A DNA stretch of 64,000 bases from Marinobacter sp. Arc7-DN-1 (GCF_003441595.1 NZ_CP031848.1:1860001-1924000), one strand, 5' to 3'; shown: positions 48,629 through 59,180, counted from the first letter of the stretch. Numbers and translations: made by a program. The notes: generated from the letters alone by a model not told the origin.

Positions 48629-49782
48629 TCCCGGCGCGGACCCACCCCTTGCGACTGCCTGCAATGCTGGCGCTCACCCTTGTTCTGGGTGCGGCGCCGG
48701 CGATCTCCCAGCAAGAGGTCACACCGGCCCAGATCGAGAAACTCAAGGAACGTATTGAGGAGATTGATGACTGGCTGGCGGATGCCGAAGAAGACCGATC
48801 CTCCCTGGAGCAGCAGCTCGCTTCGACTGAACGCACCATCAGCCGCCTGACCCGGGAACGCCGCTCCCTGCGCCAGCAGGTGGAACAGCAGCAACAGCGA
48901 CTCAAGGAACTGCAGAAAGAAGAGCAGGAACTCACCCGCACGCTGGACCGGCAACGGGAGAGCCTGAAGAAACAGATCCGGGCTGCCTGGATGGAGGGCG
49001 ACGCGCCGGCGGTAAAGGTTCTGCTGAATGAGATCGATCCGGACAGGATCGCCCGGACCATGACTTACTACGAGTATCTGAGCAAGGATACGGTCACCCG
49101 CCTTGAGGTGTTCAGGAAAAGCCTGCAGGAACTCAAAAACACCCGCGCCGCAGCGCAGGCGACACGGGTGGAACTGGCCCGAACGGAAGATGATGTGGCC
49201 AGGCGCCAGCAGGAATTGGCGGCATCCAGAAAGCAACGGCAGCAGACCCTCGCATCGCTCAACGCCGACATCAAGAACCGGCTCGGCGAACGGGAAGAAC
49301 TGACATCCGACCGCAAACGACTGGAAAAACTGCTTGAGGAAGTTCAGCAGGCGATCAATAACATTCCTTCGCCCAACGAATCCCGGCCCTTCGCTTCACT
49401 ACGGGACAAGCTGCCCTGGCCTGCACAGGGGAAGGTTCTCAGCGGCTACGGAGACAGGTACGCCGATGGCAGATTGCGACGCAATGGCCTTCTCATCGGC
49501 ACCGAAGAAGAAGCGGAGATACGGGCAATTCATTATGGCCGGGTGGTTTTTGCCAACTGGCTTCGGGGCTTTGGCCTGATCACCATTATTGATCACGGCG
49601 ACGGCTACATGACACTCTATGGCCACAGCAGCAGCCTGTTTACCAGCCCCGGAGACTGGGTGGCAGCCGGCGAACCCATCGCCCTGGCCGGGCGTACCGG
49701 CGGCACGGATTCTCCAGCCCTGTATTTTGAGGTTCGGCACAATGGCAAACCTGACAATCCGGGCCGGTGGCTGGCAAACTGA
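48625..49782 (+). CDS. envC: Murein hydrolase activator EnvC-like (coiled coil plus degenerate LytM)
   Basis: About 385 residues: signal peptide, a long coiled coil (about 30-240, rich in E/R/Q heptads) and a C-terminal M23-fold domain ([17 protein letters not shown] onward). The LytM metal site is degenerate (NGLLIGT where peptidases have a ligand), as in EnvC proteins that activate amidases AmiA/AmiB at division. The start is TTG 48625, overlapping the gpmI stop. The internal ATG 48664 would give a signal peptide without basic residues, which is why the TTG is favoured. Confidence 0.85.
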   Translation: MIPARTHPLRLPAMLALTLVLGAAPAISQQEVTPAQIEKLKERIEEIDDWLADAEEDRSSLEQQLASTERTISRLTRERRSLRQQVEQQQQRLKELQKEEQELTRTLDRQRESLKKQIRAAWMEGDAPAVKVLLNEIDPDRIARTMTYYEYLSKDTVTRLEVFRKSLQELKNTRAAAQATRVELARTEDDVARRQQELAASRKQRQQTLASLNADIKNRLGEREELTSDRKRLEKLLEEVQQAINNIPSPNESRPFASLRDKLPWPAQGKVLSGYGDRYADGRLRRNGLLIGTEEEAEIRAIHYGRVVFANWLRGFGLITIIDHGDGYMTLYGHSSSLFTSPGDWVAAGEPIALAGRTGGTDSPALYFEVRHNGKPDNPGRWLAN

Positions 49783-49879
49783 CAGGCTGCGGGAGGGCTG
49801 ACAAACGTCCCGGGTAACGCCATACTGTCGGGTGTCAGGGAAACCAGTCCAACTATCGGAATAAAAACGGGATATGTGA

Positions 49880-51289
49880 ATGAAACGGGTCAGAAGTACA
49901 CTCCATGCCTTTCCATTACGCAGCATTGCACTCGCTACCTGTTTCGCCACCGCATCCGGTCTGGCCTGGGCCCAGGAGAAAAACTCCGCTACCGAACAAC
50001 TGCTCGAAGGCATCCGGGACGGCGAACGGGTTGAAATCCGCCTCCCTGACCCGGAAAAGCAGCTGCCTCTGGAAGATCTCCGAAAATTTACCGAGGTGTT
50101 CAGTCGGATAAAAGACGCCTATGTAGAGGAAGTGGATGATCGACAGCTGCTTGAAAGCGCCATCAAGGGCATGCTGTCAGACCTGGACCCCCACTCCACC
50201 TATCTTGCCCCCAAGGATTATGAGGATCTGGAAGAAAGCACCTCCGGAGAATTTGGCGGGCTCGGCATTGAAGTGGGCATGGAGAATGGCTTCGTAAAGG
50301 TAATCGCACCGATTGATGACACTCCCGCACAAAAGGCCGGGGTTCAGGCCGGAGACCTGATTATCAAGCTCGATGAGAAGCCGGTGAAAGGCATGGGCCT
50401 CGAAGAAGCAGTCCAAATGATGCGCGGCAAACCCGGCACCATCCTCACTCTGACCATCATGCGTGAGGGCGAGACGGGGCCCATTGAGATCAAAGTCGAG
50501 CGCGACATCATCAAGGTCACCAGTGTGAAATCCCGGATGCTGGAAAACGGCTACGGCTATGTCCGGATTACCCAGTTCCAGGCGGATACCGGCTCGCAGT
50601 TCAGAGACGCCCTCGGCAACCTCGAGGGCGAACTGGGCCGCGATCTCGATGGTCTGATCATTGATCTGCGTAACAATCCGGGTGGTGTTCTTCAGGCGGC
50701 CGTGGAATCCGCGGACGTGCTCCTTGATGAGGGGCTGATTGTTTATACCGAGGGCCGCATCCAGAGTTCGCGCCTTCGCTTCAGCGCCGGAGCCGGCGAC
50801 GTCATGGAAGGCACTCCGATTGTGGTACTGATTAACGGAGGCTCTGCTTCTGCCTCCGAAATCCTGGCCGGAGCCCTGCAGGACCATGAACGCGCTGTGA
50901 TCATGGGCACCCAGTCCTTCGGCAAGGGCAGCGTTCAGACGGTCATTCCCCTGGATGAAACCCACGCGATCAAGATGACCACTGCACGCTACTACACACC
51001 GAATGGCCGCTCCATCCAGGCAACCGGCATCAAACCGGATATCGAAGTGCGCCCGGCAGAGCTGAAGGAACTGGACAGCAAACCCTTCTTCACCGAGGCA
51101 GACCTGAGCGGACACCTGGAAGGCCAGGACGAGAACAAGAAGCAACAGGACAATAAAACCCTGGCGGAGGACGAAACCGCCTCCCTGGCAGACAGGGACT
51201 ACCAACTGCGCTCGGCTCTTAATCTGCTCAAGGGCATCCGGATTCTGAGTCCGCAAGGCAAAGGCAAGGCAGAAGGAAGCAGTCAGTGA
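49880..51289 (+). CDS. ctpA: Carboxy-terminal processing protease (S41)
   Basis: A 469-residue periplasmic protease: signal peptide to GLAWA-QEK, an N-terminal helical part, PDZ domain (about 95-180), and the catalytic serine in NGGSASASEILAGAL with the lysine in GTQSFGKGSVQT. It degrades or trims envelope proteins, often controlling cell-wall hydrolases, which suits the envC neighbour. Confidence 0.95.
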   Translation: MKRVRSTLHAFPLRSIALATCFATASGLAWAQEKNSATEQLLEGIRDGERVEIRLPDPEKQLPLEDLRKFTEVFSRIKDAYVEEVDDRQLLESAIKGMLSDLDPHSTYLAPKDYEDLEESTSGEFGGLGIEVGMENGFVKVIAPIDDTPAQKAGVQAGDLIIKLDEKPVKGMGLEEAVQMMRGKPGTILTLTIMREGETGPIEIKVERDIIKVTSVKSRMLENGYGYVRITQFQADTGSQFRDALGNLEGELGRDLDGLIIDLRNNPGGVLQAAVESADVLLDEGLIVYTEGRIQSSRLRFSAGAGDVMEGTPIVVLINGGSASASEILAGALQDHERAVIMGTQSFGKGSVQTVIPLDETHAIKMTTARYYTPNGRSIQATGIKPDIEVRPAELKELDSKPFFTEADLSGHLEGQDENKKQQDNKTLAEDETASLADRDYQLRSALNLLKGIRILSPQGKGKAEGSSQ

Positions 51290-52110
51290 AATTGGTAGGC
51301 TCCCTGCTGGCATTTGCCCTCTCGGTTGTGCCCACCCTGGTAGCAGCCGAGCCTGCAAAACAGGCGCTGCCTCCGACCATTGCCATCATTATTGATGACA
51401 TGGGACACAGCCTTCACGAGGGCAAGCGCCTGGCCAACCTGGATCAGCCGCTGACCCTCGCCTTCCTGCCCTACCGCAGGCATACCGATACCCTTGCCCG
51501 GCTTGCCTATCGGAAAAACAAGGAAATCATGCTGCACGCCCCGATGGCCAACACACGAAGCTTCGGGCTTGGCCCCGGCGGGCTGACGCCCGATATGGAC
51601 GAGCTGAGCATGGCAATGACGCTCCGGCGCGCGCTCCGCTCCATTCCTCACGTACAGGGTGTGAATAATCACATGGGTAGCCTGCTAACCCAGCAGCTCC
51701 AGCCCATGGACTGGGTAATGAAGGAGCTCTTTCGCTACCCGGTCTATTTTGTAGACAGCCGCACCATTGCTGCATCAGTCGCCGGTGATGTGGCTGCCGC
51801 TTACAGGATTCCCACCCTGAACCGGGATGTCTTTCTCGACCACGAACAAACCGAGGAGTTTGTCGACCGCCAGTTCAAGCTGCTGATCCAGCGTGCGCGG
51901 GAGAACGGCAGCGCCATCGGCATCGGCCATCCACACAAAGTCACCGTGGACTATCTGGAAAAGCACCTTCCGGAACTGGACGCCCAGGGCATTGCCATCG
52001 CTACCGTGAGTGGCCTCTGGGCCATGCGCAACAGCAACCAGAAGATGTTTGCAGAGGGTGAGAAGCAGGCCATTCGACCTGCTTTTGCACGTAAAAAAGG
52101 GGTCAGATGA
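51286..52110 (+). CDS. yibQ: Divergent polysaccharide deacetylase family protein (YibQ)
   Basis: A 274-residue secreted protein starting at GTG 51286, which overlaps the ctpA stop. Signal peptide to VVAAEP, then IAIIIDDMGHSLHEGKRLANL, HAPMAN and NNHMGSLLT. NodB-like fold, with activity unproven. Its last codons and TGA stop lie inside the palindromic repeat at 52099, so the repeat inserted at or created the gene end. Confidence 0.88.
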   Translation: MKLVGSLLAFALSVVPTLVAAEPAKQALPPTIAIIIDDMGHSLHEGKRLANLDQPLTLAFLPYRRHTDTLARLAYRKNKEIMLHAPMANTRSFGLGPGGLTPDMDELSMAMTLRRALRSIPHVQGVNNHMGSLLTQQLQPMDWVMKELFRYPVYFVDSRTIAASVAGDVAAAYRIPTLNRDVFLDHEQTEEFVDRQFKLLIQRARENGSAIGIGHPHKVTVDYLEKHLPELDAQGIAIATVSGLWAMRNSNQKMFAEGEKQAIRPAFARKKGVR

Positions 52111-52128
52111 AAGCTTTCATCTGACCCC
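52099..52128. repeat. REP-like repeat locus 6
   Basis: GGGGTCAGATGAAAG / CTTTCATCTGACCCC, a perfect 15-bp stem meeting at an AGCT centre. The left arm encodes the yibQ stop codon. It lies between the convergent yibQ and hisF and could terminate both. Confidence 0.9.
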
Positions 52129-52148
52129 TTATTCGCCGGCTTTCATGT

Positions 52149-52922
52149 TCAATCGCGGACTTCTATCCCCAGAGCCTTCATAAAAGCTTTGGCCTCGGGA
52201 ATGGTGTGCTGGCCAAAGTGAAAAATGGAAGCCGCCAGAACCGCATCGGCACCACCCTGGGTCACGCCATCGGCCAGGTGCCGCAGCTCCCCGACACCGC
52301 CGGAGGCGATCACCGGCACAATGACAGCATCTGAAATTGCCTTGGTCAGGCCCAGATCGAAACCGATCTTGGTGCCGTCCCGGTCCATACTGGTCAGCAG
52401 CAATTCCCCGGCGCCCATTTCGACCATCTGGCGGGCCCACTCTATGGCGTCCAGGCCGGTTGGCTTGCGGCCACCGTGGGTGAAGATTTCCCAGCGAGGC
52501 TCCCCGCCTTCCTCACTGACCCGCTTGGCATCAATGGCCACTACGATGCACTGGCTGCCAAAACGCTCCGCTGCTTCACGCACAAATTCCGGGTTGAAGA
52601 CCGCCGCGGTGTTGATCGAGACCTTGTCGGCGCCGGCATTCAGCAACTTGCGAATATCGTCCACAGTACGCACACCGCCACCCACGGTGAGCGGAATAAA
52701 CACTTCCGCCGCCATCCGTTCGACAGTTTCGTAGGTGGTATCACGGCTTTCATGGCTGGCCGTTATATCGAGAAAGGTAATTTCGTCGGCACCCTGCTCG
52801 TTGTAGCGGCGGGCCACTTCCACCGGATCGCCGGCGTCGCGGATATCCACGAAGTTAACACCTTTTACAACGCGGCCTTTGTCGACGTCCAGACAGGGAA
52901 TAATACGTTTCGCCAGAGCCAT
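52149..52922 (-). CDS. hisF: Imidazole glycerol phosphate synthase subunit HisF
   Basis: A 257-residue (beta-alpha)8 cyclase: [17 protein letters not shown] with the catalytic Asp, and [18 protein letters not shown] with the second. It uses ammonia from HisH to make IGP and AICAR in histidine synthesis. 8 bp after hisA. Confidence 0.97.
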   Translation of the reverse strand: MALAKRIIPCLDVDKGRVVKGVNFVDIRDAGDPVEVARRYNEQGADEITFLDITASHESRDTTYETVERMAAEVFIPLTVGGGVRTVDDIRKLLNAGADKVSINTAAVFNPEFVREAAERFGSQCIVVAIDAKRVSEEGGEPRWEIFTHGGRKPTGLDAIEWARQMVEMGAGELLLTSMDRDGTKIGFDLGLTKAISDAVIVPVIASGGVGELRHLADGVTQGGADAVLAASIFHFGQHTIPEAKAFMKALGIEVRD

Positions 52923-52930
52923 ATGTCGTC

Positions 52931-53668
52931 TTACCCCTTCAGGCTGTCACAGAAGGCCTGGGCTTCAGCCACATCCAGCGTGCCTTCGTAGATGGCACGG
53001 CCGGTAATGGCACCGAGGATACCCTTATCGGCCACGGTAGCCAGGCGCCTGAGGTCGTCCATGTTGGTGACGCCGCCGGAAGCAATCACGGGAATGCCGC
53101 CCTCTTCCGCCAGTGCCGCAGTGGCTTCCACGTTAACGCCCTGCATCATGCCGTCGCGGCTGATGTCGGTGTAGACAATGGCGTCCACGCCGTCGTTGGC
53201 GAACCGCTTCGCCAGGTCGGTAGCCATCACTTCGGAGACTTCCGCCCAGCCGTCGGTCGCAACGCGGCCGTCTTTGGCGTCCAGGCCAACAATGATGTGG
53301 CCAGGGAAGCGCTTGCACATATCGGTAACGAATTCCGGCTCTTTCACCGCCTTGGTGCCGATGATGACCCACTGCACGCCGGCCTTCAGGTAGGCTTCGA
53401 TGGTTTCCGCGGAGCGGATGCCGCCGCCGATCTGGATCGGCAGATCCGGGTATTTTCGGGCAATGGTCTGAACGATTTCGCCGTTTACCGGCTCGCCGGC
53501 GAAGGCACCGTTCAGGTCCACCAGGTGCAGGCGGCGGGCGCCGGCTTCCACCCAGCGGGTGGCCATATCTACCGGGTCGTCACCGAATACGGTGGAGTCG
53601 TCCATCCGGCCCTGGCGCAGGCGCACGCATTTGCCGTCTTTCAGATCAATGGCGGGGATAATGAGCAT
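52931..53668 (-). CDS. hisA: Phosphoribosylformimino-5-aminoimidazole carboxamide ribotide isomerase HisA
   Basis: A 245-residue half-barrel relative of His[18 protein letters not shown] with catalytic Asp, and [15 protein letters not shown]. Full length. Separated from hisH by 182 bp holding structured element B. Confidence 0.97.
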   Translation of the reverse strand: MLIIPAIDLKDGKCVRLRQGRMDDSTVFGDDPVDMATRWVEAGARRLHLVDLNGAFAGEPVNGEIVQTIARKYPDLPIQIGGGIRSAETIEAYLKAGVQWVIIGTKAVKEPEFVTDMCKRFPGHIIVGLDAKDGRVATDGWAEVSEVMATDLAKRFANDGVDAIVYTDISRDGMMQGVNVEATAALAEEGGIPVIASGGVTNMDDLRRLATVADKGILGAITGRAIYEGTLDVAEAQAFCDSLKG

Positions 53669-53730
53669 ATTTTCTAGCTTCCTCGGAGATGGCCGATCAG
53701 ATACCGGAGATAGTCGCCCACCCTCCGCTA

Positions 53731-53822
53731 CGGGGAGCTACTGCCGGAACACGCTGTGAATACGTCCCTGTGAGCTTGCCTGCAGCATCCATGCTGCAGG
53801 CAGTCCCGGCAGTAGCTCCCCG
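53731..53822. repeat. Structured palindromic element B (inside the his cluster)
   Basis: A 17-bp perfect outer stem CGGGGAGCTACTGCCGG (53731-53747) / 53806-53822 encloses a perfect inner hairpin GCCTGCAGCAT-CC-ATGCTGCAGGC (53778-53801) and the tract that in reverse complement reads CAGGGACGTATTCACAGCGTGTT. That core aligns with element A (CATGGACGGGTTCACGGCGTGTT) while both stems are unrelated in sequence. Confidence 0.85.
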
Positions 53823-53850
53823 CATCGAAGGGCTGAAACATTCCGGTCCG

Positions 53851-54492
53851 TCAGCTCTTTCCAGTCCAGTTTGTGAAATTCTCTAGCAACTGCAAACCCG
53901 CCCGTGCACTTTTCTCCGGGTGGAACTGCACTGCAAAAATGTTGTCTCTGGCCACCGCTGCTGCAAGGTCTACGCCGTAATGCGTGCGGCCGGCCATATC
54001 GGCATTGCCCTCGGCTTCCGCGTAGAAGCTGTGCACGAAGTAGAAACGGTCGCCCTCCGGAATGTTGTGCCACAGGGGGTGATCGATGGTCTGGTGCACC
54101 TGGTTCCAGCCCATGTGGGGCACCTTCAGGCGTTCACCGTTTTCCGTGAGGTGGTCACCAAAATAACGCACCTCCGAAGGGAACAGGCCGATGCAGTCGA
54201 CGCCGCCGTTTTCTTCACTGCGGGACATCAGGGCCTGCATGCCAACGCAGATGCCCAGGAATGGTCGGTCCTGGGACACTTCACGAACCAGGGTGTCGAC
54301 GCCCAGGCGGCGGATTTCGGCCATGCAGTCGCGGATGGCGCCGACGCCGGGAAGGATCACATGGTCGGCTTCGCGGATTTTGCCAGCGTTGTCGGTGACC
54401 AGTACGGTGGTGTCCGGGGCGACGTGCTCTACCGCTTTTTTGGCAGAGTGAAGGTTGCCCATGCCGTAGTCGATTATGGCAACGGTTTTCAT
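53851..54492 (-). CDS. hisH: Imidazole glycerol phosphate synthase glutaminase subunit HisH
   Basis: A 213-residue class I glutamine amidotransferase: nucleophile in GICVGMQAL, His and Glu in VQFHPEKS. Supplies ammonia to HisF. 71 bp downstream of hisB. Confidence 0.97.
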   Translation of the reverse strand: MKTVAIIDYGMGNLHSAKKAVEHVAPDTTVLVTDNAGKIREADHVILPGVGAIRDCMAEIRRLGVDTLVREVSQDRPFLGICVGMQALMSRSEENGGVDCIGLFPSEVRYFGDHLTENGERLKVPHMGWNQVHQTIDHPLWHNIPEGDRFYFVHSFYAEAEGNADMAGRTHYGVDLAAAVARDNIFAVQFHPEKSARAGLQLLENFTNWTGKS

Positions 54493-54563
54493 GGTTGTTG
54501 CGGTGTCCTTGATTGACCGGTGAAAAGTGACCGGTTACAGCGAGTCTTCTTGCGACGAGCCTT

Positions 54564-55157
54564 TTACAGCGAGCCTTTGGTGGACGGAGTAATACCCGCC
54601 ATGCGCTCGTCCATTTCAATAGCCATGCGCAGGGCGCGGCCAAAGGCCTTGAACACGGTTTCAATCTGGTGATGGGTGTTCTTGCCCTTCAGATTGTCAA
54701 TGTGCAGGGTCACCATGGAATGGTTCACGAAACCGTGAAAGAACTCCTCGAACAGGTCCACATCGAAGCCACCAACGGCACCCCGGGTATAGGGCACGTC
54801 CATCATCAGGCCGGGACGGCCGGACAGGTCAATCACAACACGGGAAAGGGCTTCGTCCAGCGGCACATAGGCGTGGCCATAACGGCGAATGCCTTTTTTG
54901 TCACCCACCGCCTGCTTAAAGGCCTGGCCCAGGGTGATACCGATGTCCTCCACCGTGTGATGGTCATCAATGTGCAGGTCGCCCTTCGAAACGATGTTCA
55001 GATCCACCAGGCCGTGACGGGCAATCTGGTCCATCATGTGCTCCAGGAAGGGCACGCCGGTGTCGAAACTGGATTTGCCGGTGCCGTCGAGATCGATCTC
55101 AACGGTGATCTGGGTTTCAAGGGTATTTCGTTCTACCCGAGCCTTACGTTCGGCCAT
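54564..55157 (-). CDS. hisB: Imidazoleglycerol-phosphate dehydratase
   Basis: A 197-residue monofunctional His[33 protein letters not shown] and the second half equivalents [33 protein letters not shown] (metal-binding histidines in both halves). ATG 55157 has GGAG 6 nt upstream; the ATG at 55184 is rejected. It leads the hisB-hisH-hisA-hisF cluster. Confidence 0.97.
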   Translation of the reverse strand: MAERKARVERNTLETQITVEIDLDGTGKSSFDTGVPFLEHMMDQIARHGLVDLNIVSKGDLHIDDHHTVEDIGITLGQAFKQAVGDKKGIRRYGHAYVPLDEALSRVVIDLSGRPGLMMDVPYTRGAVGGFDVDLFEEFFHGFVNHSMVTLHIDNLKGKNTHHQIETVFKAFGRALRMAIEMDERMAGITPSTKGSL

Positions 55158-55295
55158 GGGGACTCCGTGACAATTGAGCGGCATAGCGCCGGAAAAAATC
55201 TATCCGGCGATTATACCTTTTATGTCCGCCTGAGTCCCACAACCGGTTTAATCGCTCCGATAGCAAAGCGCGGTTAATCCGAAAGAAAAGCGCGG

Positions 55296-55757
55296 TTAAA
55301 ACGCCTTCTTGAGGTTATTCATGTAGGTATCCACGAGGCTGTTGAACTCGTGCTTGATCACCGGGCTGATCGCCAGTTTCAGCAGGCTGGGCAGTGGCAA
55401 AGTAAGCTCAGCGCTGGTCTGGAATTTCACTGCCGTGGCCTTGTCACCCCTGGACTTAATGGTCCAGGAGCCGCTCACCACCCCGTTGCCCTCACCTTTA
55501 ACGGGGTCCCAGGTAATCTTGCCGGCGTCTTTGTCTGAGTAATATTTGCAGGCATACACGGATTGGATCGCGTGCTTGTCCACGCCCACCTTTTCCATTT
55601 CCCACCGGTAGGCGTTGTCGCCAAGGTCGGTCAGCTTGTGGACCTTGGGAAAATGGCTGGCGGAACGTGGCACATCCGCCAGCAGGTCAAACACTTCATC
55701 ATAACTACCCGGTATTTCAAGCTCCCGGTTCAGCTCAATCGAAACAGTAATAGCCAC
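55296..55757 (-). CDS. SRPBCC-family (polyketide cyclase/START-like) protein
   Basis: A 153-residue START-like domain: ELEIPGSYDEVFDLLADVPRSASHFPKV, then YRWEMEKVGV and a C-terminal helix HEFNSLVDTYMNNLKKAF. Ligand unknown. GTG 55757 is chosen because AAGGAG lies 6 nt before it. Stands alone between hisB and asmA. Confidence 0.8.
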   Translation of the reverse strand: MAITVSIELNRELEIPGSYDEVFDLLADVPRSASHFPKVHKLTDLGDNAYRWEMEKVGVDKHAIQSVYACKYYSDKDAGKITWDPVKGEGNGVVSGSWTIKSRGDKATAVKFQTSAELTLPLPSLLKLAISPVIKHEFNSLVDTYMNNLKKAF

Positions 55758-55950
55758 AACCAACTCCTTCTTGTGTTTATAGGTATCAATGTAGTCGGAA
55801 AATCAAGGACGTGTATTTTGGCCCAACACTACGGCATTGTCATACTCCTGCGCTGTTAATTTGTTAACCCTGCGTTATCCTTTGGGTCATTGGCGTCGGT
55901 ATTCTCCGCGAATACTGCAAGCTCCCAACATTAGGAAGGAAGCCTGAATC

Positions 55951-58113
55951 ATGAAAGCCGTCCGTTATGTGCTGATCACCCTCGTTGCGCTGGTCATTCT
56001 CGCCGTGGCTGCCGTTGCCATCGCCATGGCCGTGATCGACCCCAACGACTACAAACCGCAGATTGAACAGGCCGTTGAGAAGCAGACCAACCTCGACCTG
56101 ATTCTCAAAGGCGACATTGGCTGGTCTTTCATCCCGCTGGGGTTTGAACTGAATTCCGTAGAGGCCACCCTGGAAGGTGATCGTTTCGTTGCTCTGGAAA
56201 AGCTGGTTGCCCAAATCGACTTCTGGTCACTCATTGCCATGTCGCCCCGGGTGAATACCTTTGTGCTGGACGGGCTGGACGCGCGCCTCGAAGTAGACGA
56301 ACAGGGCAACGGCAACTGGACCCGCATCATGCCCGGGAAGTCCGCCGGAGAGGCAGCCGCGGAAACAGCCGGGACCCAGGAGGAGCAGGCACAGGAAGAT
56401 CAGGGTGCCGGCGGCGAGCCCCTGAACTTCAACGTGGAGAATGTTCAGATCAGCAATGCCCAGGTGCACTACACCGACAAGAGCACCGGCCAGTCGGTCA
56501 CCCTGGAAAACTTTACCGTTAACGCCAGCAACATCACCCTGGGTTCCGAGTTCCCGCTGGAGATCGGATTCCGGGTTGCCACCACCCAGCCGACCCTTGA
56601 GGTGGATGGCAACATCAGTGCCCGTCTTGCCGCCAACGAAGCACTCAACGAGTTCGCCGTATCCGGCCTGAAAGCCGTGTTCGATATGGCCGGCGAACCG
56701 TTCGGCAGCAAAGAGGTCACCGCTGAACTTGGTGGCTCTGCCAAGGCAAACCTGGAAAACGAAACCGCAACCCTGAGCGACTTTACCGCCAGCCTTGCCA
56801 ACCTGTCCCTCAGCACGGAACTCACCGTGAACGGGTTCGGTGACAAACCGACCCTGAGCGGCAAGGTATCCATCGCAGATTTCTCCCTCAGGAAGCTGCT
56901 AAGCAACCTCGGCCAGCCAGCCGTTGAAACCCGTGACAAAGGCGTTCTTGAAGCCCTCGCCTTCTCCACCAGCATCGGCGGCCCGGCCGGCAAGGTGGAG
57001 CTGTCCGACCTGACCATCAAACTGGATGACACCACCTTCAATGGCTCCGGCAGCTACAACCTCGCTGACACTGGCATCGTCTTCAACCTTCAGGGCGACC
57101 AGCTGAATGCAGACCGCTACCTCCCCCCTCAAGCAGAAGGCGATACAAAGCAGGCCGCCACCCCCGAAAAGGCGACAACCGGCCCGGAAGGCGATCTGTT
57201 GCCACTGGAAACCATCCGCGGCCTGCTGCTGGACATTGATCTGGGACTCGGCCAACTGATTGTCAGCAACCTGACCATCAAAGAAATCAAAGCCAGTACC
57301 ACAGCGAAAAATGGCCTGTTAAAAGTGGATGAGTTCAGCGGCAAGCTCTATGAGGGCCGCTTTAGCGCCAACGTAACCATCGACGCCCGGAGCGACAACC
57401 CGAAATGGACCATTGGCTCAGACGTTACCAATGTGCAGACCCTGCCCCTGCTCACCGACCTTGCCGACGTGGACATGCTCGGCGGTGGCGCCAACCTCAA
57501 AGTGAACGTCACCACCACCGGTAACCGCATCTCGGCACTACGCAGCAACGCCGATGGCCAGGTCAGCTTCAACCTGGCGGAGGGCCAGTTCCGCCGAATG
57601 AACCTGACCCGCATGGCCTGCCAGGGAATTGCTCTGGTTAACCAGGATCAGCTGACCACCACCGACTGGGGCACCAGCACCCCGTTTAACGACATGCGCG
57701 GGACCCTGAACATCAACGGCAACACCCTGAACAACACCGATCTGGTGGCCTCACTGGCCGGCATGCGCCTTGAGGGCAAAGGAACCATAGACATGGAACA
57801 GAGCCAGCTGGATTACGAGGCGGGGCTTCGAATCGTGGGTGAGATTCATCGGGATAACGCCTGCCGGGTTACCGAGTATGTGGAGAACGTGGTTATTCCG
57901 GTGGAATGCCGGGGCAACTTTGCCGAAGATCCCGCCGGCCTCTGCTCCTTTGACGGATCACGTTTCCGGGATACCCTGAAAACCATCGCTGAAAATGCCG
58001 CCAGGGCCAAAGTTAAGGAGAAAGTTGACGAGACCAGGACAAAAGCCGAGGAAAAGGTGAAAGAGAAGCTGCAGGATAAACTTGGCGACAAACTCAAGGG
58101 CCTGTTCAACTGA
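55951..58113 (+). CDS. asmA: AsmA family protein
   Basis: A 720-residue protein with one N-terminal membrane helix (VLITLVALVILAVAAVAIAMAV), then a long repetitive beta-rich periplasmic region and a C-terminal AsmA domain (ALRSNADGQVSFNLAEGQF). A charged K/E-rich tail ends the protein (EKVDETRTKAEEKVKEKL). AsmA-like proteins bridge the envelope and move phospholipids. It overlaps mutY by one base. Confidence 0.93.
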   Translation: MKAVRYVLITLVALVILAVAAVAIAMAVIDPNDYKPQIEQAVEKQTNLDLILKGDIGWSFIPLGFELNSVEATLEGDRFVALEKLVAQIDFWSLIAMSPRVNTFVLDGLDARLEVDEQGNGNWTRIMPGKSAGEAAAETAGTQEEQAQEDQGAGGEPLNFNVENVQISNAQVHYTDKSTGQSVTLENFTVNASNITLGSEFPLEIGFRVATTQPTLEVDGNISARLAANEALNEFAVSGLKAVFDMAGEPFGSKEVTAELGGSAKANLENETATLSDFTASLANLSLSTELTVNGFGDKPTLSGKVSIADFSLRKLLSNLGQPAVETRDKGVLEALAFSTSIGGPAGKVELSDLTIKLDDTTFNGSGSYNLADTGIVFNLQGDQLNADRYLPPQAEGDTKQAATPEKATTGPEGDLLPLETIRGLLLDIDLGLGQLIVSNLTIKEIKASTTAKNGLLKVDEFSGKLYEGRFSANVTIDARSDNPKWTIGSDVTNVQTLPLLTDLADVDMLGGGANLKVNVTTTGNRISALRSNADGQVSFNLAEGQFRRMNLTRMACQGIALVNQDQLTTTDWGTSTPFNDMRGTLNINGNTLNNTDLVASLAGMRLEGKGTIDMEQSQLDYEAGLRIVGEIHRDNACRVTEYVENVVIPVECRGNFAEDPAGLCSFDGSRFRDTLKTIAENAARAKVKEKVDETRTKAEEKVKEKLQDKLGDKLKGLFN

Positions 58114-59180
58114 TGCCCGACCGATTCGCCCAAAAACTGCTGCAATGGTACGACAGCCACGGCCGGCATGACCTGCCGTGGCACCATAACCGGAACGCCT
58201 ACCGGGTGTGGGTCTCGGAAATCATGCTGCAGCAAACCCAGGTAACCACCGTTATCCCCTACTTTGAAGCGTTCATGGAACGCTTCCCGGATGTCCAGGC
58301 GTTGGCCGAAGCACCCGTAGATGACGTGCTCAGCCACTGGTCCGGCCTTGGCTATTACGCCCGGGCCCGCAACCTGCAGAAAGCCGCGCAAACGGTCGTT
58401 CGCGACTTCGGTGGTGAGTTTCCACAAACCCAGGAAGAGCTCGAGTCCCTCACCGGAATCGGCCGCTCGACCGCAGCGGCCATACTGGCCCAGGCCTTCG
58501 GCATTCGCGCCGCCATACTGGACGGCAACGTGAAACGGGTACTGGCCCGCTACCACGCCATCCCCGGCTGGCCCGGCCAGACCGCCGTGCTCAACCAGCT
58601 CTGGCAACGGGCCGAGGAACACACGCCAGAACAACGGGTGCGGAATTATACCCAGGGCATTATGGATCTGGGCGCCATGGTGTGTACCCGTAGCCGCCCG
58701 GCCTGTGACAGCTGCCCATTGCAACACGGCTGCCAGGCCTATGCCCGGCGCGAAACATCACTCTATCCGGGCTCAAAGCCCAGGAAAGCCAAACCGGAAA
58801 AGACTACCTGGATGATGATCCTTCAAGACAGCGAGGGCCGCATCCTGCTGGAGCGTCGCCCACCCAGCGGCGTCTGGGGTGGCCTCTGGAGCCTGCCGGA
58901 ACTGGACCCGGCCTACGGGGCAGACGAACTCCAGGAAGCCTGTGAACAGAACCTCGGGCTGGATTGCGGAGAACCGGAACTGATCAGCGGCTTCCGCCAC
59001 ACCTTCTCCCATTACCACCTGCACATTCAACCCGCCCGCCTGAACGTGGCCAGCGGCTCTAAAAGCATTGCAGACCAGGGCCACCTGAAATGGCTGCACC
59101 GCCATGAAGCCCTGAATCTCGGGTTACCGGCGCCGATTCGTTTGCTGCTCACCAAACCGGAGCAAACCGCCCTGCTTTGA
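58113..59180 (+). CDS. mutY: Adenine DNA glycosylase MutY
   Basis: A 355-residue base-excision enzyme that removes A opposite 8-oxoG. HhH-GPD domain with LTGIGRSTAAAILAQAFG and the catalytic Asp in ILDGNVKRVLAR region; [4Fe-4S] cysteines C-x6-C-x2-C-x5-C in CTRSRPACDSCPLQHGC; C-terminal NUDIX-like domain (LLERRPPSGVWGGLWSLPE). Cluster protein expression fits the suf operon of the same genome. Confidence 0.97.
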   Translation: MPDRFAQKLLQWYDSHGRHDLPWHHNRNAYRVWVSEIMLQQTQVTTVIPYFEAFMERFPDVQALAEAPVDDVLSHWSGLGYYARARNLQKAAQTVVRDFGGEFPQTQEELESLTGIGRSTAAAILAQAFGIRAAILDGNVKRVLARYHAIPGWPGQTAVLNQLWQRAEEHTPEQRVRNYTQGIMDLGAMVCTRSRPACDSCPLQHGCQAYARRETSLYPGSKPRKAKPEKTTWMMILQDSEGRILLERRPPSGVWGGLWSLPELDPAYGADELQEACEQNLGLDCGEPELISGFRHTFSHYHLHIQPARLNVASGSKSIADQGHLKWLHRHEALNLGLPAPIRLLLTKPEQTALL

